Source: Rhizophagus clarus
Taxonomy: Eukaryota > Glomeromycota > Glomeromycetes > Glomerales > Glomeraceae
NCBI GenBank assembly: GCA_015698045.1
Contig: BLAL01000315.1
Span: forward strand, 1-64,000
Length of the DNA stretch: 64,000 nt
Direction of reading: 5' to 3'
Shown piece by piece: positions 22,404 through 33,610 of this stretch. The notes beneath the pieces were generated by a model, which ran no database searches, was not told the DNA's origin, and saw only the letters and a list, made by a program, of their open reading frames with translations. How positions within the stretch are numbered: the stretch's first letter is position 1; each line of letters starts with the position of its first letter. The translations under genes and the position numbers were made by a program.

Positions 22404-25400
22404 ATGAGTAATAAAACTTCAGTAGCCGATTTAATAAAACATAATAAAAATTGTAAAAATGAAACCTCTGTTGCTGATTTATTAAAGCCCAAAAAGAAGT
22501 ATTTGTATGCATGTAATTGTATTCTTTGTAATGGTAAAGAAGTTGACCCTCGTACTCTAAAGAAACATGCAAAAGACAAACGCCTATGGAAGTTAAACCA
22601 TAATAGAAAAGATCAAGAAAATGCCATTATGACAAGTGAACAAAATCTCACCAGAACAAATTCAAAAAAGCGGAAAATAGATGACCCTGATTCTTTCCAA
22701 TTAAATAATTCAGATAATGAAGAAGGTATACCGCCTGATTCTTTTCCTGATTCATTCCCTGATTCTTTTCAATTAAATGAAGAAAAAAATATAAACACAT
22801 TTTCATCAAACTTTCGTGTTCCTGCATCTAAACTTGATAAAAATGATGATGATAATTATGAAAATGAAGAAGAGATGGATGATAATACAGATCAGGAAGA
22901 AGAAAATGAAGGTGAAAATATTTTCACATCTCCCAAATTTGATAGCGATGAAGTGTTTGTGATGGAAAACTTAAATGATTCGTTAGAAACTGAAATAATT
23001 CTATGGCTATTTAAATTCCAACAAAGATTTCGCCTTACTGACACGGCAATTGAAGCATTAATAAAATTCTTACATATTGTACTTACTCGTTTAAATAATT
23101 CACAATTCAAAAAATTTCCTAACTCCTTATTTAAGGCAAAAGGATATTTGAATATTTTGCAACCAAAAATGCAGTTAGCTGTATGCAATAATTGTCATAA
23201 AATGCATAATGTTGAAGATATTATCACATATAAGAAAGAAGGAAAAGTCACCATTAAGAATTGCCTACATGAAGAATTTCCAGATAATCCAACACCAAGT
23301 CGTCGTAACCAATGCAACAATCTGCTTACTGTTCTTAAAAAACGTAAAGGAGAAATAATTGCTGTGCCACGTAGTCTTTATCCTAAACCAAGCATTTGTC
23401 AGCAATTGAGTATGTTATATCAACGACCTGGTTTTGAAAATATGTTGAAACCATCAGGATTTCAAAGAAAAGGAGATATCTATTCAGATATTTATGATGG
23501 AAAAGTATGGAAAACATTTCCATTTGATGGCAGTACCTTTTTTACGCCAGAAACTGCCACAAGCCATCTAGGTCTTCTCTTTAATCTTGACTGGTTCCAG
23601 CCATTTACCTACACACAACACAGTACTGGTGCAATATATGCATCTATATGCAACCTTCCAAGATCGGAAAGAAATAAGCCTGAAAACATTATATATTTGG
23701 GTTTTTTACCAGGACCAAAAGAGGTAGGATTAGAACATATCAATCATTATTTGGCCCCTATTGTAGACGAATTTTTAAAACTTTGGAAGGGTTGGAAAGT
23801 ACCAAAGACATACCAGTGTCCTGGTGGTTTAAATATAAAGGTTGCATTGATTGTTGGATCATCTGATATACCAGCTACACGAAAGTTGTTTGGTCATGGA
23901 TCTGCAGTAATGAAATGCCATAGATGTGAGAAACGTAGTATTTATAGTGGAGAATATAATAAAACTCACTATGGAGGGGATCACAACTATGAGATAAGTA
24001 CCGCAGAATCACATAAGAAATATGCTCATGAATGGTTGCAATGTAATTCGAAGAATTCTAGAGATAATCATTTCAAAAAGCATGGTGTGCGCTGGTCTGA
24101 ATTGCTTCGTCTTCCGTATATGGATCCTATACGTTTTGCTGCAGTGGATCCAATGCATTGCCTTTTCCTTGGTGTAGCAAAATGGATAATCAAATCAATT
24201 TTTGTGAATCAGGGAAAATTAAGTATGGAACAACTTCGGGTAGCACAACAAAGAATGGATCACGTTGAATTACCTTCTGACATCGGTCGCATTCCTCCAA
24301 AAATTGCTATTGGAAACGATGGCTTTTCTAATTTGACTGCTGATCAATGGAAAACTTTCATCATGATCTATTCGACTAATATTCTATGGGATATGCTAGA
24401 CAATAGCGATAGAAAGATTTTAGGCCATTTTGTTCGGGCATGTAATCTTTTGGCAGCAAGATTCATTACCGAAGATGATTTAAAAGAAGCACAAGAAAGG
24501 TTAAAAGACATGGCTCACCTCATAGAAAACACATATGGGCCAGAATTCATAACAAGTAACATACATTTGGCGCTTCACATTCCTGATTGTTGTCGTGATT
24601 ATGGTCCTATATATAGTTATTGGCTTTTTCCATTTGAGAGACTTAATGGATATATAGGTAAAGTCCTGACTTTACATCGATATCTCTTAAATTTTTTAAT
24701 AAATGTATATTTCTTATTATTTAGGATCGTATCCTAACAGTAATCGACAAATAGAGCCTGAACTTATGAAAATCATCCTCAAGAATACTCTTGTAGATTA
24801 TCACTTAACGTGCAAATGGATATCTGGTCTTCTTGATAAATCTCTTTGCCTTCTTATGGCAAGAAAGACTGTAGGTAGTTTGGCCCTCACAGAAGAAAGG
24901 GAAGAATTGCAGCATTTTCTATCTATGAGACACAATATATCTACGTTTTCCAAGATATATGGTACTGAGACATTACCAGGTCAAATGCTTAAGCCTTCAT
25001 ATTTCAAAGTTATTATGCCTTTAGAATTGCGCAATTTTCTATGTGAATGGTATTCTATATTATATGAAAAAGAACAAGGAGAAATATTAGGATTTATGGA
25101 CCTGGTAGTTAATCAGCACGCAAGATTGCAAATTGGCGCTGAAATATTTGGGTCTATGATATCAAGTCTACAAGAAAGAAATGCGACCATATTTGCAAAA
25201 TGGAAAGCAGCTAATGATGAATCAATTGATGCATACCCGGGTGAAGTACAATATTACTTTGAGCATACGCTTAGATTTCCTGAAGGACCCAAAACACATC
25301 TTCTAGCATACGTGAAATGGTATAAATGTGCACCTTCCTCTGATATTCGATTTAAACATAACTTTATGAGACCAGACATATCAAATACGGAATTGTGGAG

Positions 25401-25542
25401 AACTGAATACTATGAGGAAGGCTGTGATTCATTGCTACCAGTTCATAGAATATTATGTAGAGCTACAAAATTTAAATATGTTACAATTGGAAAACAAAAT
25501 TACCTATCAATAATACCTTTAAATAGAAAATTTAATTTATAA
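22404..25542 (+). CDS. CACTA Tnp2-like DDE transposase
   Basis: Two exons, 22404-24657 and 24725-25542, joined by a 67-bp GT-AG intron that keeps the frame, encode 1,023 residues. The N-terminus has a CNCILCNG zinc knuckle (about residue 37) with RTLKKHAKD after it, then an acidic Asp/Glu/Ser region with PDSF repeats. The catalytic core has NLDWFQPF (Asp near 396), SSDIPATRKLFG (Asp near 490) followed by the zinc pair CHRC, and DPMHCLFLGVAKW (near 581), a signature of Tnp2 transposases. It would cut and join the CACTGG ends in the nucleus. The frame is fully open, in contrast to most transposase genes in this window, so the protein may work. It lies centrally in the element, divergent from the minus-strand accessory gene. 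Confidence 0.9.
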
Positions 25543-26094
25543 ATAAAATGCAGCCATGCAAATTACGTAACAGTGTAAAAAATTTCAAACTTGTTTTTAA
25601 TAAAATGTGATTAGGACGATAAAATGTGGTGAAACATAGTACAATTTGATCATTTGATAGGAAAATTGTGACGAAATCTAATGGCGAAAACCGAAACCTT
25701 TTTATATAATGGATGACGATTCTGAAAATAACGATTACGAAAAATAATATTAATAATGATGAAAGTGAGGGAGAGAGAGGAAATTTCGACTAAGATGTAG
25801 AGGACTTGTTGAACGAATTCATCAATGTATATGAAAACGAATAAATTTTATTTATTTAAAGTTGTCGTAACTCAGAATAATTGATATTGTAATATTGTAT
25901 TATTTGTAATAAGTTTTCACATTAAAATCTTCGAATATAAGCCTTCAACTGACCCACCCGCGACACACCCACGATATAACTCATTTTTTTATTAATAGTT
26001 TACCGCGATACAACCGCGACAAGCCCGCGACATGTCTAGTTATTTCATTATATTAAATCGTGTTACAATTAATAGGGAATTTTTGATGTAACAT
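25543..26094. other. AT-rich gap inside CACTA
   Basis: A very short ORF-like piece (about 25711-25746) starts MDDDSENNDYEK and then stops. Nothing else is supported. Confidence 0.4.
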
Positions 26095-26336
26095 TGTCTC
26101 CAAAGTATTATGTCATTCCATCCTTTTGTTTATTATAACGAATAAAGTAAGGTTGTAGGCGTAGTAATTTATTTTAAGACTAATGATTCATATGATTAAA
26201 TCGCAAAACGAATAATGTCTCCAAAGTATTATGTCATTCCATCCTTTTGTTTATTATAACGAATATAGTAAGGTTGTAGGCGTAGTAATTTATTAGACTT
26301 TAATGATTCATATGATTAAATCGCAAAAGAATAGGA
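26095..26336 (+). repeat. Tandem duplication, 121 bp
   Basis: TGTCTCCAAAGTATTATGTC and the following 100 bases occur twice (26095 and 26216), almost identical. It lies upstream of the Myb/SANT gene. Confidence 0.9.
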
Positions 26337-26398
26337 CAAATTAATGAATACAACGAAGAAATGATATAGACCAGTAATAAATTCGATCAAATTCTTAT

Positions 26399-26526
26399 AA
26401 AAGGATAACAAATTTTATCAACCTAACAATTGTTTTTTACGAGATTTTTTATCTTTTCTATTCTAAAAGGATAACAAATTTTATCAACCTAACAATTATT
26501 TTTTTACGAGTTTTTTATCTTTTCTA
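26399..26526 (+). repeat. Tandem duplication, 66 bp, at gene start
   Basis: AAAAGGATAACAAATTTTAT, CAACCTAACAATT and TTTTTTATCTTTTCTA occur twice (26399 and 26465). The second copy ends 3 bases before the ATG of the Myb/SANT gene, so the leader or promoter is doubled. Confidence 0.9.
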
Positions 26527-26528
26527 CA

Positions 26529-27212
26529 ATGTGGTCCAAAGATCAGTTAAATTACTTAATTGAAAAAAGAAAAAGTGAAAATGAAAATTATCATCAATTA
26601 AATAATAACATGAGATACAATTACTGGAAAACTCTTGCGAGTGAAATAAATATTAAATTTGGAACAGATTATTCAGGAAAAAAGTGTAAAGAAAAATTCC
26701 ACGGATTAGTGCGTGCTTATAAGGTATATAAATAAAATATTTCGTATCACTAATATAAATACTAAACATGACATGATTTTATCAGAAAATGAAAAAATAT
26801 GTAGATGGCGATCCCAAGGGTAAGAAAACGATGTTAGGAGAAATGTTTTTCAAAGAATTTAAAGAACATTTCTGGGAAAAACCAAGTAAATATCACAAAT
26901 ATAAATATTAAATATTTTTATATTTAAATTTTATTAATTAATTGTTCTTTATTATTAGGAACGAATTATGATATAATTCACGATATTAACGAAAGGTCGA
27001 GAGCGACGTCCCAGGCGACAACTCCCTTAAATTATTCTCCTCCCTCATCGCCGCCACTACCACCTCCTCCTTATTCACCACCTAATATTATCAATCTAAC
27101 TTCGCCACCACCACCACCTCCTCCTTCTTCACCACCACCTCCTTCTTCACTACCACCTCCTTCTTCACTACCACCTCCTTCTTCACCACCCAACATTATC
27201 AACATAGATTGA
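26529..27212 (+). CDS. Myb/SANT-like DNA-binding protein
   Basis: Three exons, 26529-26723, 26786-26885 and 26959-27212, have clean GT-AG junctions in frame and give 182 residues. Residues 1-90 look like a trihelix/Myb-SANT-like domain: W at 2, LNYLIEKRKSEN, NYWKTLASEINIKFG, a GKKCKEKFHGLVRAYK helix and then FFKEFKEHFWEKP. The C-terminal half is a Pro/Ser-rich linker with PPPSSLPPP repeats between two PPNII-N blocks. It probably binds DNA in the nucleus. Harbinger elements carry a comparable Myb-like partner, but this one lies inside a CACTA element, so it may serve as an end-binding accessory protein or may be a passenger. The leader is a fresh 66-bp duplication. Confidence 0.75.
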
Positions 27213-27302
27213 TAACAACAATGTGTGTATATAAATTCAATTATTCAAAATTTTAATTGATAACAACAATGTGTGTATATAAATTCAATTATTCAAAATT
27301 TT
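27208..27302 (+). repeat. Tandem duplication, 47 bp
   Basis: TTGATAACAACAATGTGTGT and the following ATAAATTCAATTATTCAAAA occur twice, starting at the stop codon of the Myb/SANT gene. Confidence 0.9.
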
Positions 27303-27326
27303 ATTACAAATTTTTTTTTTTCAAAT

Positions 27327-27470
27327 GTAGATGAATTTCCTCTTTGTATCCATTTGCTTTCTGATGAACATCAACAGCTTTCTAGCGAGGCATTAGAAGC
27401 TGGACGTATTTGTGCTAACAAATATATTTTAAAATTGGCCAGGGCAAATATTTTTGAGCTAGTATTATAA
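27327..27470 (+). pseudogene. RPL10: RPL10 (uL16) exon fragment
   Basis: The frame reads [20 protein letters not shown] followed by [18 protein letters not shown], which matches the well-known central part of the cytosolic 60S ribosomal protein L10 (uL16), where the usual text is close to [29 protein letters not shown] and then VKSAG. After ANKY the sequence diverges and stops at 27470. A T-rich tract and TGTAG precede it like an intron acceptor. No other RPL10 exon is present, so this is a captured and decayed fragment inside the CACTA element, not a working ribosomal gene. Confidence 0.8.
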
Positions 27471-27479
27471 TTAATCAAT

Positions 27480-27949
27480 TATAAAAAATATATATATAAT
27501 ATGAATATAAATAAACTATTTATTGCTTTATTATATAAGTAAGTTTTTAAATGGTTTGATATTTTCATTTGATATGATATTTTATAATTCATATAAATAA
27601 ACTTTTCGATGGCTTTTTGAATGGAAAAAGAAATTTACAGAAATCGATAATGTTCTTCAAAAGAAATTTTTTATAAATCATTTAAATTACAGTTTGAAAT
27701 TCAATATTACAGTCAACTTGATATATTTATTCCAGTTTGGAACCGTCATGTACTGTACTAGTCATGTTATATTAATATCAATTTAGTTTTCAAACACATT
27801 GTTGATCACCAATTAAGTTATTTTCCTTAAGATTATCATGAAATATCCCGAATTTTTGTCGCGTTTTATCTTAAAAATATAAAATAACTTCTTTTCTCTC
27901 TTTTAACAAATATTTTTCTTCAAATATTATTTCTATTTTTTCCATAACT
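27480..27949. other. AT-rich gap inside CACTA
   Basis: No gene or repeat is supported between the RPL10 fragment and the first exon of the multi-intron transcript. Confidence 0.4.
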
Positions 27950-28394
27950 CTCTTACTCTTTTTCCGCTCTCTATTGCTTTCATATCCTTCTTGTATATCT
28001 TTGTTAAAGGTAAGCACGCGCTCCCTGAGTTTACGCTGGTCACTGCACGTATTATAAAGATTACAGTCTAACTAAAGATAAACTGTCTTAAATATTCCAA
28101 TAATCTAATATACACGATATACCAGTATTGCTTCATAGTTTTAATGATACTGCTTACAAGATAGTTAGGAGTCTGTGGGGTTCAAAGAATAGTTGGCTTG
28201 GGGTCACATAGAATGCAAACCAGATGTCACCTCCTAACTTTTACGTCCTTTATTTATTTATATATTTTTTACAGACTTCAATAATCATGGCTTGTAGACG
28301 TTCCTTTACTTCTCGCCGTAAATCTACCCTCCGTTTCAGACAAAAGTTAAAGAAGCCAACGTTTATTTGGATATTGCTAAAGGTGAGTGTGGTT

Positions 28395-28519
28395 CATATT
28401 TGGTCATAGCTGCTTGAGTTGATTTCTAAAGGGTGACTGCGGACGCGTTGTAAAGATAAATGTCTTACGCTCAGGATGGTTATTATCATCCAGTCCTGAA
28501 AGGATCCTGCGAAACACTT
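28395..28519 (+). ncRNA. Candidate H/ACA snoRNA
   Basis: A 5' stem region is followed by an H box AGATAA (28454-28459). Then comes a hairpin with CAGGA pairing to TCCTG and an inner GATG pairing to CATC, and an ACA box at 28514-28516. This is the hairpin-hinge-hairpin-tail order of H/ACA RNAs, placed inside an intron as is common. The guided uridines are unknown. Confidence 0.45.
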
Positions 28520-29184
28520 GTACGCGGTTGTTGAATATTGTGACGTTTATACTTGCTCATCTAGTACTCCTGGATGACCCTTTTATTTTCCTTTCTTTGT
28601 TATTATAGGTCGTGTTAAACATATCACTCAACTGTCTTCGTCCCAATAAAAGAGAATGTCGTGAACTGGTTAATCTAAAGCGAGCCTTTCTTTCTTTAAA
28701 ACGTTCCATTTCTTATGATCCTCGTCATCAACCTCCGCAAACTTCTTTCAAATTTTGCCAGATTTTATAATTTTAATTTCTTTGTGTTGATATCATTAGG
28801 GCTCTATAAGGCAAGTGCGCTATTCAATGCTTCGCGCTGAATGGTTTTAATGTAAGGGGTAGGCCGTATCACCTCGACAGATTGTAAGCAATATACGTAT
28901 CGCGCGTTAGCAGTCGGGCGATCCCAGCCGCTTTTATGTTATTTCACTGTTTCATATTTGAAATACTCGGTATTTCCATTCTTCTGCTAACGCTTGCCAA
29001 CCCTATTCTTTCCCTTTCTTCTTTTTAGGTTTTCTCTACTATCTTCTTCTACTGTCCTTCTACTGTCCTTCTTTTCATAACGTTTTCATATCTTACGTTG
29101 TTTTACTCTAAAATAGGGTAAGTAATTAATATCATTTATATCTTATTCCCTTCCTTCACCTTTCCTGAACATACGTGCCTTCAC

Positions 29185-29322
29185 TGGCAGGTCCATCTAT
29201 ATACCTTGTGTTATAGGTATATGCGCAAATAAAATACATATTCTTCTGTAGTGAGTTATTCACGATAGGCTAGCCTCCTAAGATATGTATGGGACTGAGT
29301 ATCGTTACTTGTCTATACACTA
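29185..29322 (+). ncRNA. Candidate H/ACA snoRNA
   Basis: A first hairpin pairs ATATACC with GGTATAT (about 29199-29222), then an AAATAA hinge (29227-29232), a GC-richer second half and ACA at 29317-29319. It sits in the intron 29118-29342. The second hairpin is less clear than in the 28.4-kb candidate. Confidence 0.4.
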
Positions 29323-29699
29323 TCTTATTATTTCATCATCAGTCAATACTTTGTCGCCTTTTATCCTTCGTCAGCAAATTCTTCGTCAGCAAATACTCTA
29401 TTCGCCAACACTAACTATTAATTACTTACTTTAGTTATTCCTATAACTAATATATATATATATATACCTCACTTTTAGCACTTTTAGGTTTCCATCGGCA
29501 TTGTTTTAACTTTCAAAAGTACCTAATACGGCAAATTTTCAATTTTTTTATTTCACTCATTTCGCTAATAAATTTTTATCGTATAGTATAAACTGAAAAA
29601 TTTGAATTTTATTAAAAGATATATTTATAATCTGTAAAATAAAAAATAGCAATACAAATTGATAAAAATTTTGCATTTTTGCATTTTACATATAATTTT

Positions 29700-29957
29700 G
29701 AAAAAGGTATATGTACATGTTATCTGCTTCGCAAAGTCATCTATAAGCTCATTGTCGTTGCCATCATCTCTGTCAGAAAGGATAATGTCGTACTTATAAA
29801 AAAAAAATTAAAATAATAATATTTTAAGTGATAATTTAAATTTGATTAATAAAATTTTACCCATCGTCGATATCATCATCGCTTTTACGACCACGACCTC
29901 CACGACCTCTATGACTACCACGACCACTACGATCACCACGATCACTATGACTTGCTG
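29700..29957 (-). pseudogene. RGG-rich exon fragment
   Basis: On the minus strand the exon 29957-29861 has a TTTAG acceptor and a GTAAAA donor and encodes SHSDRGDRSGRGSHRGRGG followed by RGRKSDDDID. After an intron (29860-29793, acceptor TATAAG) a second exon begins YDIILSDRDDGNDNELIDDF. RGG boxes occur in nucleolar and RNA-binding proteins such as GAR1 or fibrillarin; which one this derives from cannot be told. No start or complete domain is visible, so it is taken as a captured fragment inside the CACTA element. Confidence 0.4.
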
Positions 29958-31371
29958 CTAAAAAAAAAGATTAGTATTAATATTTTAAGAAATTCATTTT
30001 TAAGTCGTACAAGATCAAGAAAATAAATTTTTGCACATGATACGGTTACGGACCAGAATAGTTCTGCTTCTTTATTGCAGATTGTACGCTAAAAGGTGAA
30101 AGTAAGATTCGTGATATTAACGATGATAATATTATCGTAGCAAAAAATGATAAATAAAATATATAGATAACCGGTACACCCTTTTCAGAATTATATGTAA
30201 AATGCATAAAATGCAAAATTTTTATTAATTTTATTGCTATATTTTATATTCTTTCATTCGTTATTATACTGTACTATATGATAAAATATATTGTTTAAAA
30301 TTTGTGTAACTGTTCAAATGTTGACCAATTATAATCAACTTATTATTTAATGATCACATGATTTAATTATTTGTTTATATTGTCATTTTATTTTTTTTTT
30401 CTTTTTTCTCTTTAATTTTTTCGCTTACTGTAAGTCTGTAACCGCTTTCTTTTTTTTACAATATTATCAAATTAACACGTAAAAACACACAAGGTATATT
30501 TTTTTATTAATGTTACACTTCTCTTTAACGACGTTTTTTTACATTTTTTTCTTTATTATATTCAGGAAAAGAACACATAAGGTATATTTTTTATTAACGC
30601 TACACTTCTCTTTTCATATGATTATAAATATTTTCTATTAACGTCCTCTTGCTAACGTTTCTTTCTTCTTTTTACTAATACTTCTCTTATTAACATATCT
30701 GAATTTTCTATCATTTACTTTTCTTAAATTTTACTAACGTTTCCACTATCTAATATTTTTCTTCATTGCTATTGTATATATATAGTTATCTTTCATGTTT
30801 GCTGTGGTCTGGAACTACCTGAGATTTTTGACTACCTAGGGATGAAGTTGTAGGGTACTTGTACATTATTTTTCTATTTTCTTTCTTCTACTGTTTCTTT
30901 CTTCTATAATTTCTACTAATTATTTTCTTCTACTAATTTTTATTTATTTTATTTCTTTCCTACTAACATTTTTTACTACTAACTATTTCTTTTTCTTCTA
31001 CTAATATTCTTTTTTTATTATTGTTCCTTTTCTAACAACCTGTTACTAATAATGTTACTTTCGTTTAATGATCAAATTTGAATATAATGAAAATAAGTAA
31101 GCGAACAAGTGAAATCTAATTTCGTTAGTATGCCACTTACAGTATAATTGATTTATATAATATAGATTTATTCGCAATTTATTGAATTTAGATTTGATTT
31201 TACATAAATGTAGTATTGATTTTACATAGATTGTAATTCATATTTTTTGTTTTTAATTAAAAATAAATTTTGAGTTAAAATTATAAATTAATCTGAAAAA
31301 ATATATATAAATTACAAATTATAATATAAATTCTATAATTTTTGCCTGAATTATTAAAAATATTATACTGC
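29958..31371. other. AT- and T-rich filler inside CACTA
   Basis: Mostly T-rich runs with repeated CTAACGTTTCTTTCTTC-like words (30480-31050) that resemble intron 3' ends. No coding frame is supported. Confidence 0.4.
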
Positions 31372-31740
31372 CCGGTATATGTACTTAAACTTTATCGTGT
31401 TCATATCGGGTACCAAAATATGTCCATATCGGACAGCTATAAAATAATTATCGGTGCTATCTGATAAATGTATGATTGGTATACGATATTTATACGATAT
31501 TTATTACAATATATCGGGTATATAGTAAATAAATGATATGTGCCCGATATTATAACTACCCGATATGTGTGAATACTTGTGCGATAACTGTAATATGTAT
31601 CACCGAATTTCCGCATAAACAATACACATATCGGGTACCCGATATGTGTATTATTATCGAATATCATACACATATCCTACAAATATATTACACATATCGG
31701 GTACCCGATATGTATCCGCTAGCATCGATTTTGACCAGTG
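31372..31740. repeat. Right subterminal repeats of CACTA
   Basis: ATATCGGGTACCCGATAT palindromes (near 31628 and 31693) and half-sites CCCGATAT or ATATCGGGTA recur at least ten times up to the right end, mirroring the left 230 bp. Confidence 0.8.
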
Positions 31741-32120
31741 TAAAGTATTGGCTATTTTTGTATTATCAATTTTTTTGCAAAAACCTATTTTGCAACTTCA
31801 GAGTATGATTTCACCACTTTGGTCAAATGAAATCGCCTTTTTCTGCTTAAGTAAAGTTGTTCAGCGAGATCGAATCTACTTACAGTAAAATTTTAGAATT
31901 ATTGGATTAATATTTGTGAATGCGACCAACTTTTGTACTTTCAATTATTTATCGTTTAAGTGATTTTAATTTTAAAGTGTATTTTTTTTTATTTTAAATC
32001 AACTTGTTAACTTTAAGAAGTTGTTCATAAAGGTTGGCAATAATTTATATTTTAATTTTTATAAATCTAAATATAATAATATTTATAAAAAATTCCAAAT
32101 TTTAAAACTATTTTTAAAAT
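31741..32120 (+). repeat. Satellite, period about 180 bp (right of CACTA)
   Basis: This continues the unit cut at 20250. A further unit with TTTGGTCAAATGAAATCGCC and GTTGTTCAG starts near 31815, and a diverged one follows. Confidence 0.7.
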
Positions 32121-33600
32121 AGCGATAGTATATTAATATTATATTAATATTAATTAAAATTAAAAATTCTGAAGTTGTATATCATTTTATATTATTAATT
32201 TATTAATATTTAGTGAATTAATTTCACAATTTTTTTTTGCAATGATATAAAAAATTAATTTACTATTACTATATATATATTTATTATAATTAATTGCCAA
32301 TCTGCATATGAACGATAGATTAATTGAAATCCTGATTTTACTTAATAATTGAAAAATAAATACTACATTTATATTCAGAATATATAATTTAGGAGTGGCA
32401 AAATATATTTTAAAGTATCAAAATTGATTTTTATGAAATTATTTAACTTTAAAAATCGAAAAAATTGAAAAATTCCAAAAAAATCAAAAAAAAAAGAAAA
32501 ATTTGCATAGTTTTTGCTATTTTTGATGTTATTAGAACATAAATAAAAAAATTTCTACATTTTTTTAATTAATTTTTTTTAAAAAATATGGTAGCAGATA
32601 TTTAAAAGTATATATGTAAAAAATTTTAGACGTCTAGCTGACATTTTTATAAGACAAAAAAAAAGTGGCGTGAATTTATAAGGAAATATGGCCAAAATTC
32701 AGCTAATTGGCAATGTTTAAGTATTTCGCTCAAAATTTCAAGCTTTATAATATTGATATCTAATAATTATATCAAAAATGTCTAATCCCACAGTTTCTTT
32801 AAAAAAAATTTTAAGTGATTTTGTTAAAAATTGATAGACTTATCTATGGGGAAAAAAGGATTTCATATGTTTTGCAGATTTTTTGTATTTTTAGACAGAT
32901 TTGTAGGATTTTAAATTTTATAAGAATTACATTAAATATTTCGATAAAAAAGATTTAGTCTTGTAGTACTTTCTATAAAATTTTTAAGTTAATTGAGTGA
33001 AAATTGACGGACTTGTCTATGCGAAGAATTAAGGGAAAAAAGATTTCATATGTTTTCCAATTTTTTTACACTTCTAGGTGGATTTGTAAAATTTTGAATT
33101 TTATAAAAAATATTTTTCGCATTTGACAAAAAAGATTTTAGTCTTAAAAAACTTATAGGAAAAAATTTTTGTGCGATTTGGTTACAAATTGATGAACTTA
33201 CCTATAGAAGAAAAAAGGCTTTGATCGGTAACAAAATTTCTATCGATTATATGCAGATCGGCAATTAAATTATCTTTTTATACTTAAATAAAGTTATATA
33301 TGTCAGGAAAAAAATTGCTTAGCAGAATAAAAAATTCAAAGGTTATAATAAGAGTTTGCTTAGCAGAACTTAAAATAATTTGCTTATTGATCATAGTAAA
33401 TTTTGAAATTTTCATCTGACCTATATATATTATTTGGAATCCTGCTAAGGGGTCCAATTCAAATTCTCCAACATACATAGTTTTAATATCTTCTAAATAA
33501 CCTGAAAGTCTATCAACTGTTTAATGATGATAAAAATTTGATGCACATTATTTGAAATATTTATCATTAAATAAATAATGTTTATCACTTTAAATTTAAT
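32121..33600. other. AT-rich gap, nothing recognised
   Basis: Very AT-rich DNA between the CACTA satellite and the Mutator-like element. Repeated GGAAAAAAGGATTTCATATG-like words near 32860 and 33040 hint at an old duplication. No gene is supported. Confidence 0.5.
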
Positions 33601-33610
33601 GCTCATAATT

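Larger units (their letters stand above)
27950..29420 (+). ncRNA. Multi-intron transcript with snoRNA-like introns
   Basis: Several blocks on the plus strand look like short exons separated by introns: 28010-28274, 28382-28608, an intron ending at 29028, and 29118-29342, each with GT-AG ends and a T-rich or CTAAC-like 3' part. The introns contain GC-richer folded islands far above the local base composition, while the exons are the less conserved-looking part. This is the reverse of a coding gene and is typical of snoRNA host genes. The exon at about 28289-28381 can encode a short Arg/Lys-rich peptide (MACRRSFTSRRKSTLRF), so a small ribosomal-type protein cannot be excluded. It lies within the CACTA element. 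Confidence 0.45.
20251..31740 (+). mobile_element. Complete CACTA (CMC) transposon, 11.49 kb
   Basis: The two ends are inverted repeats starting CACTGGTCAAAATC; about 37 bp match with four differences (left 20251-20287, right 31704-31740). Both sides carry the 3-bp duplication TAA (20248-20250 and 31741-31743). A CACT(A/G) start and 3-bp duplication are hallmarks of CACTA/En-Spm elements. Inside are repeated subterminal motifs, a minus-strand accessory gene (20889-22090), an uninterrupted Tnp2-like transposase (22404-25542), a Myb/SANT-like gene (26529-27212) and host-derived-looking pieces (27327-29957). The open transposase and intact ends suggest a young and possibly autonomous copy. The outer satellite is continuous across the insertion. 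Confidence 0.9.
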
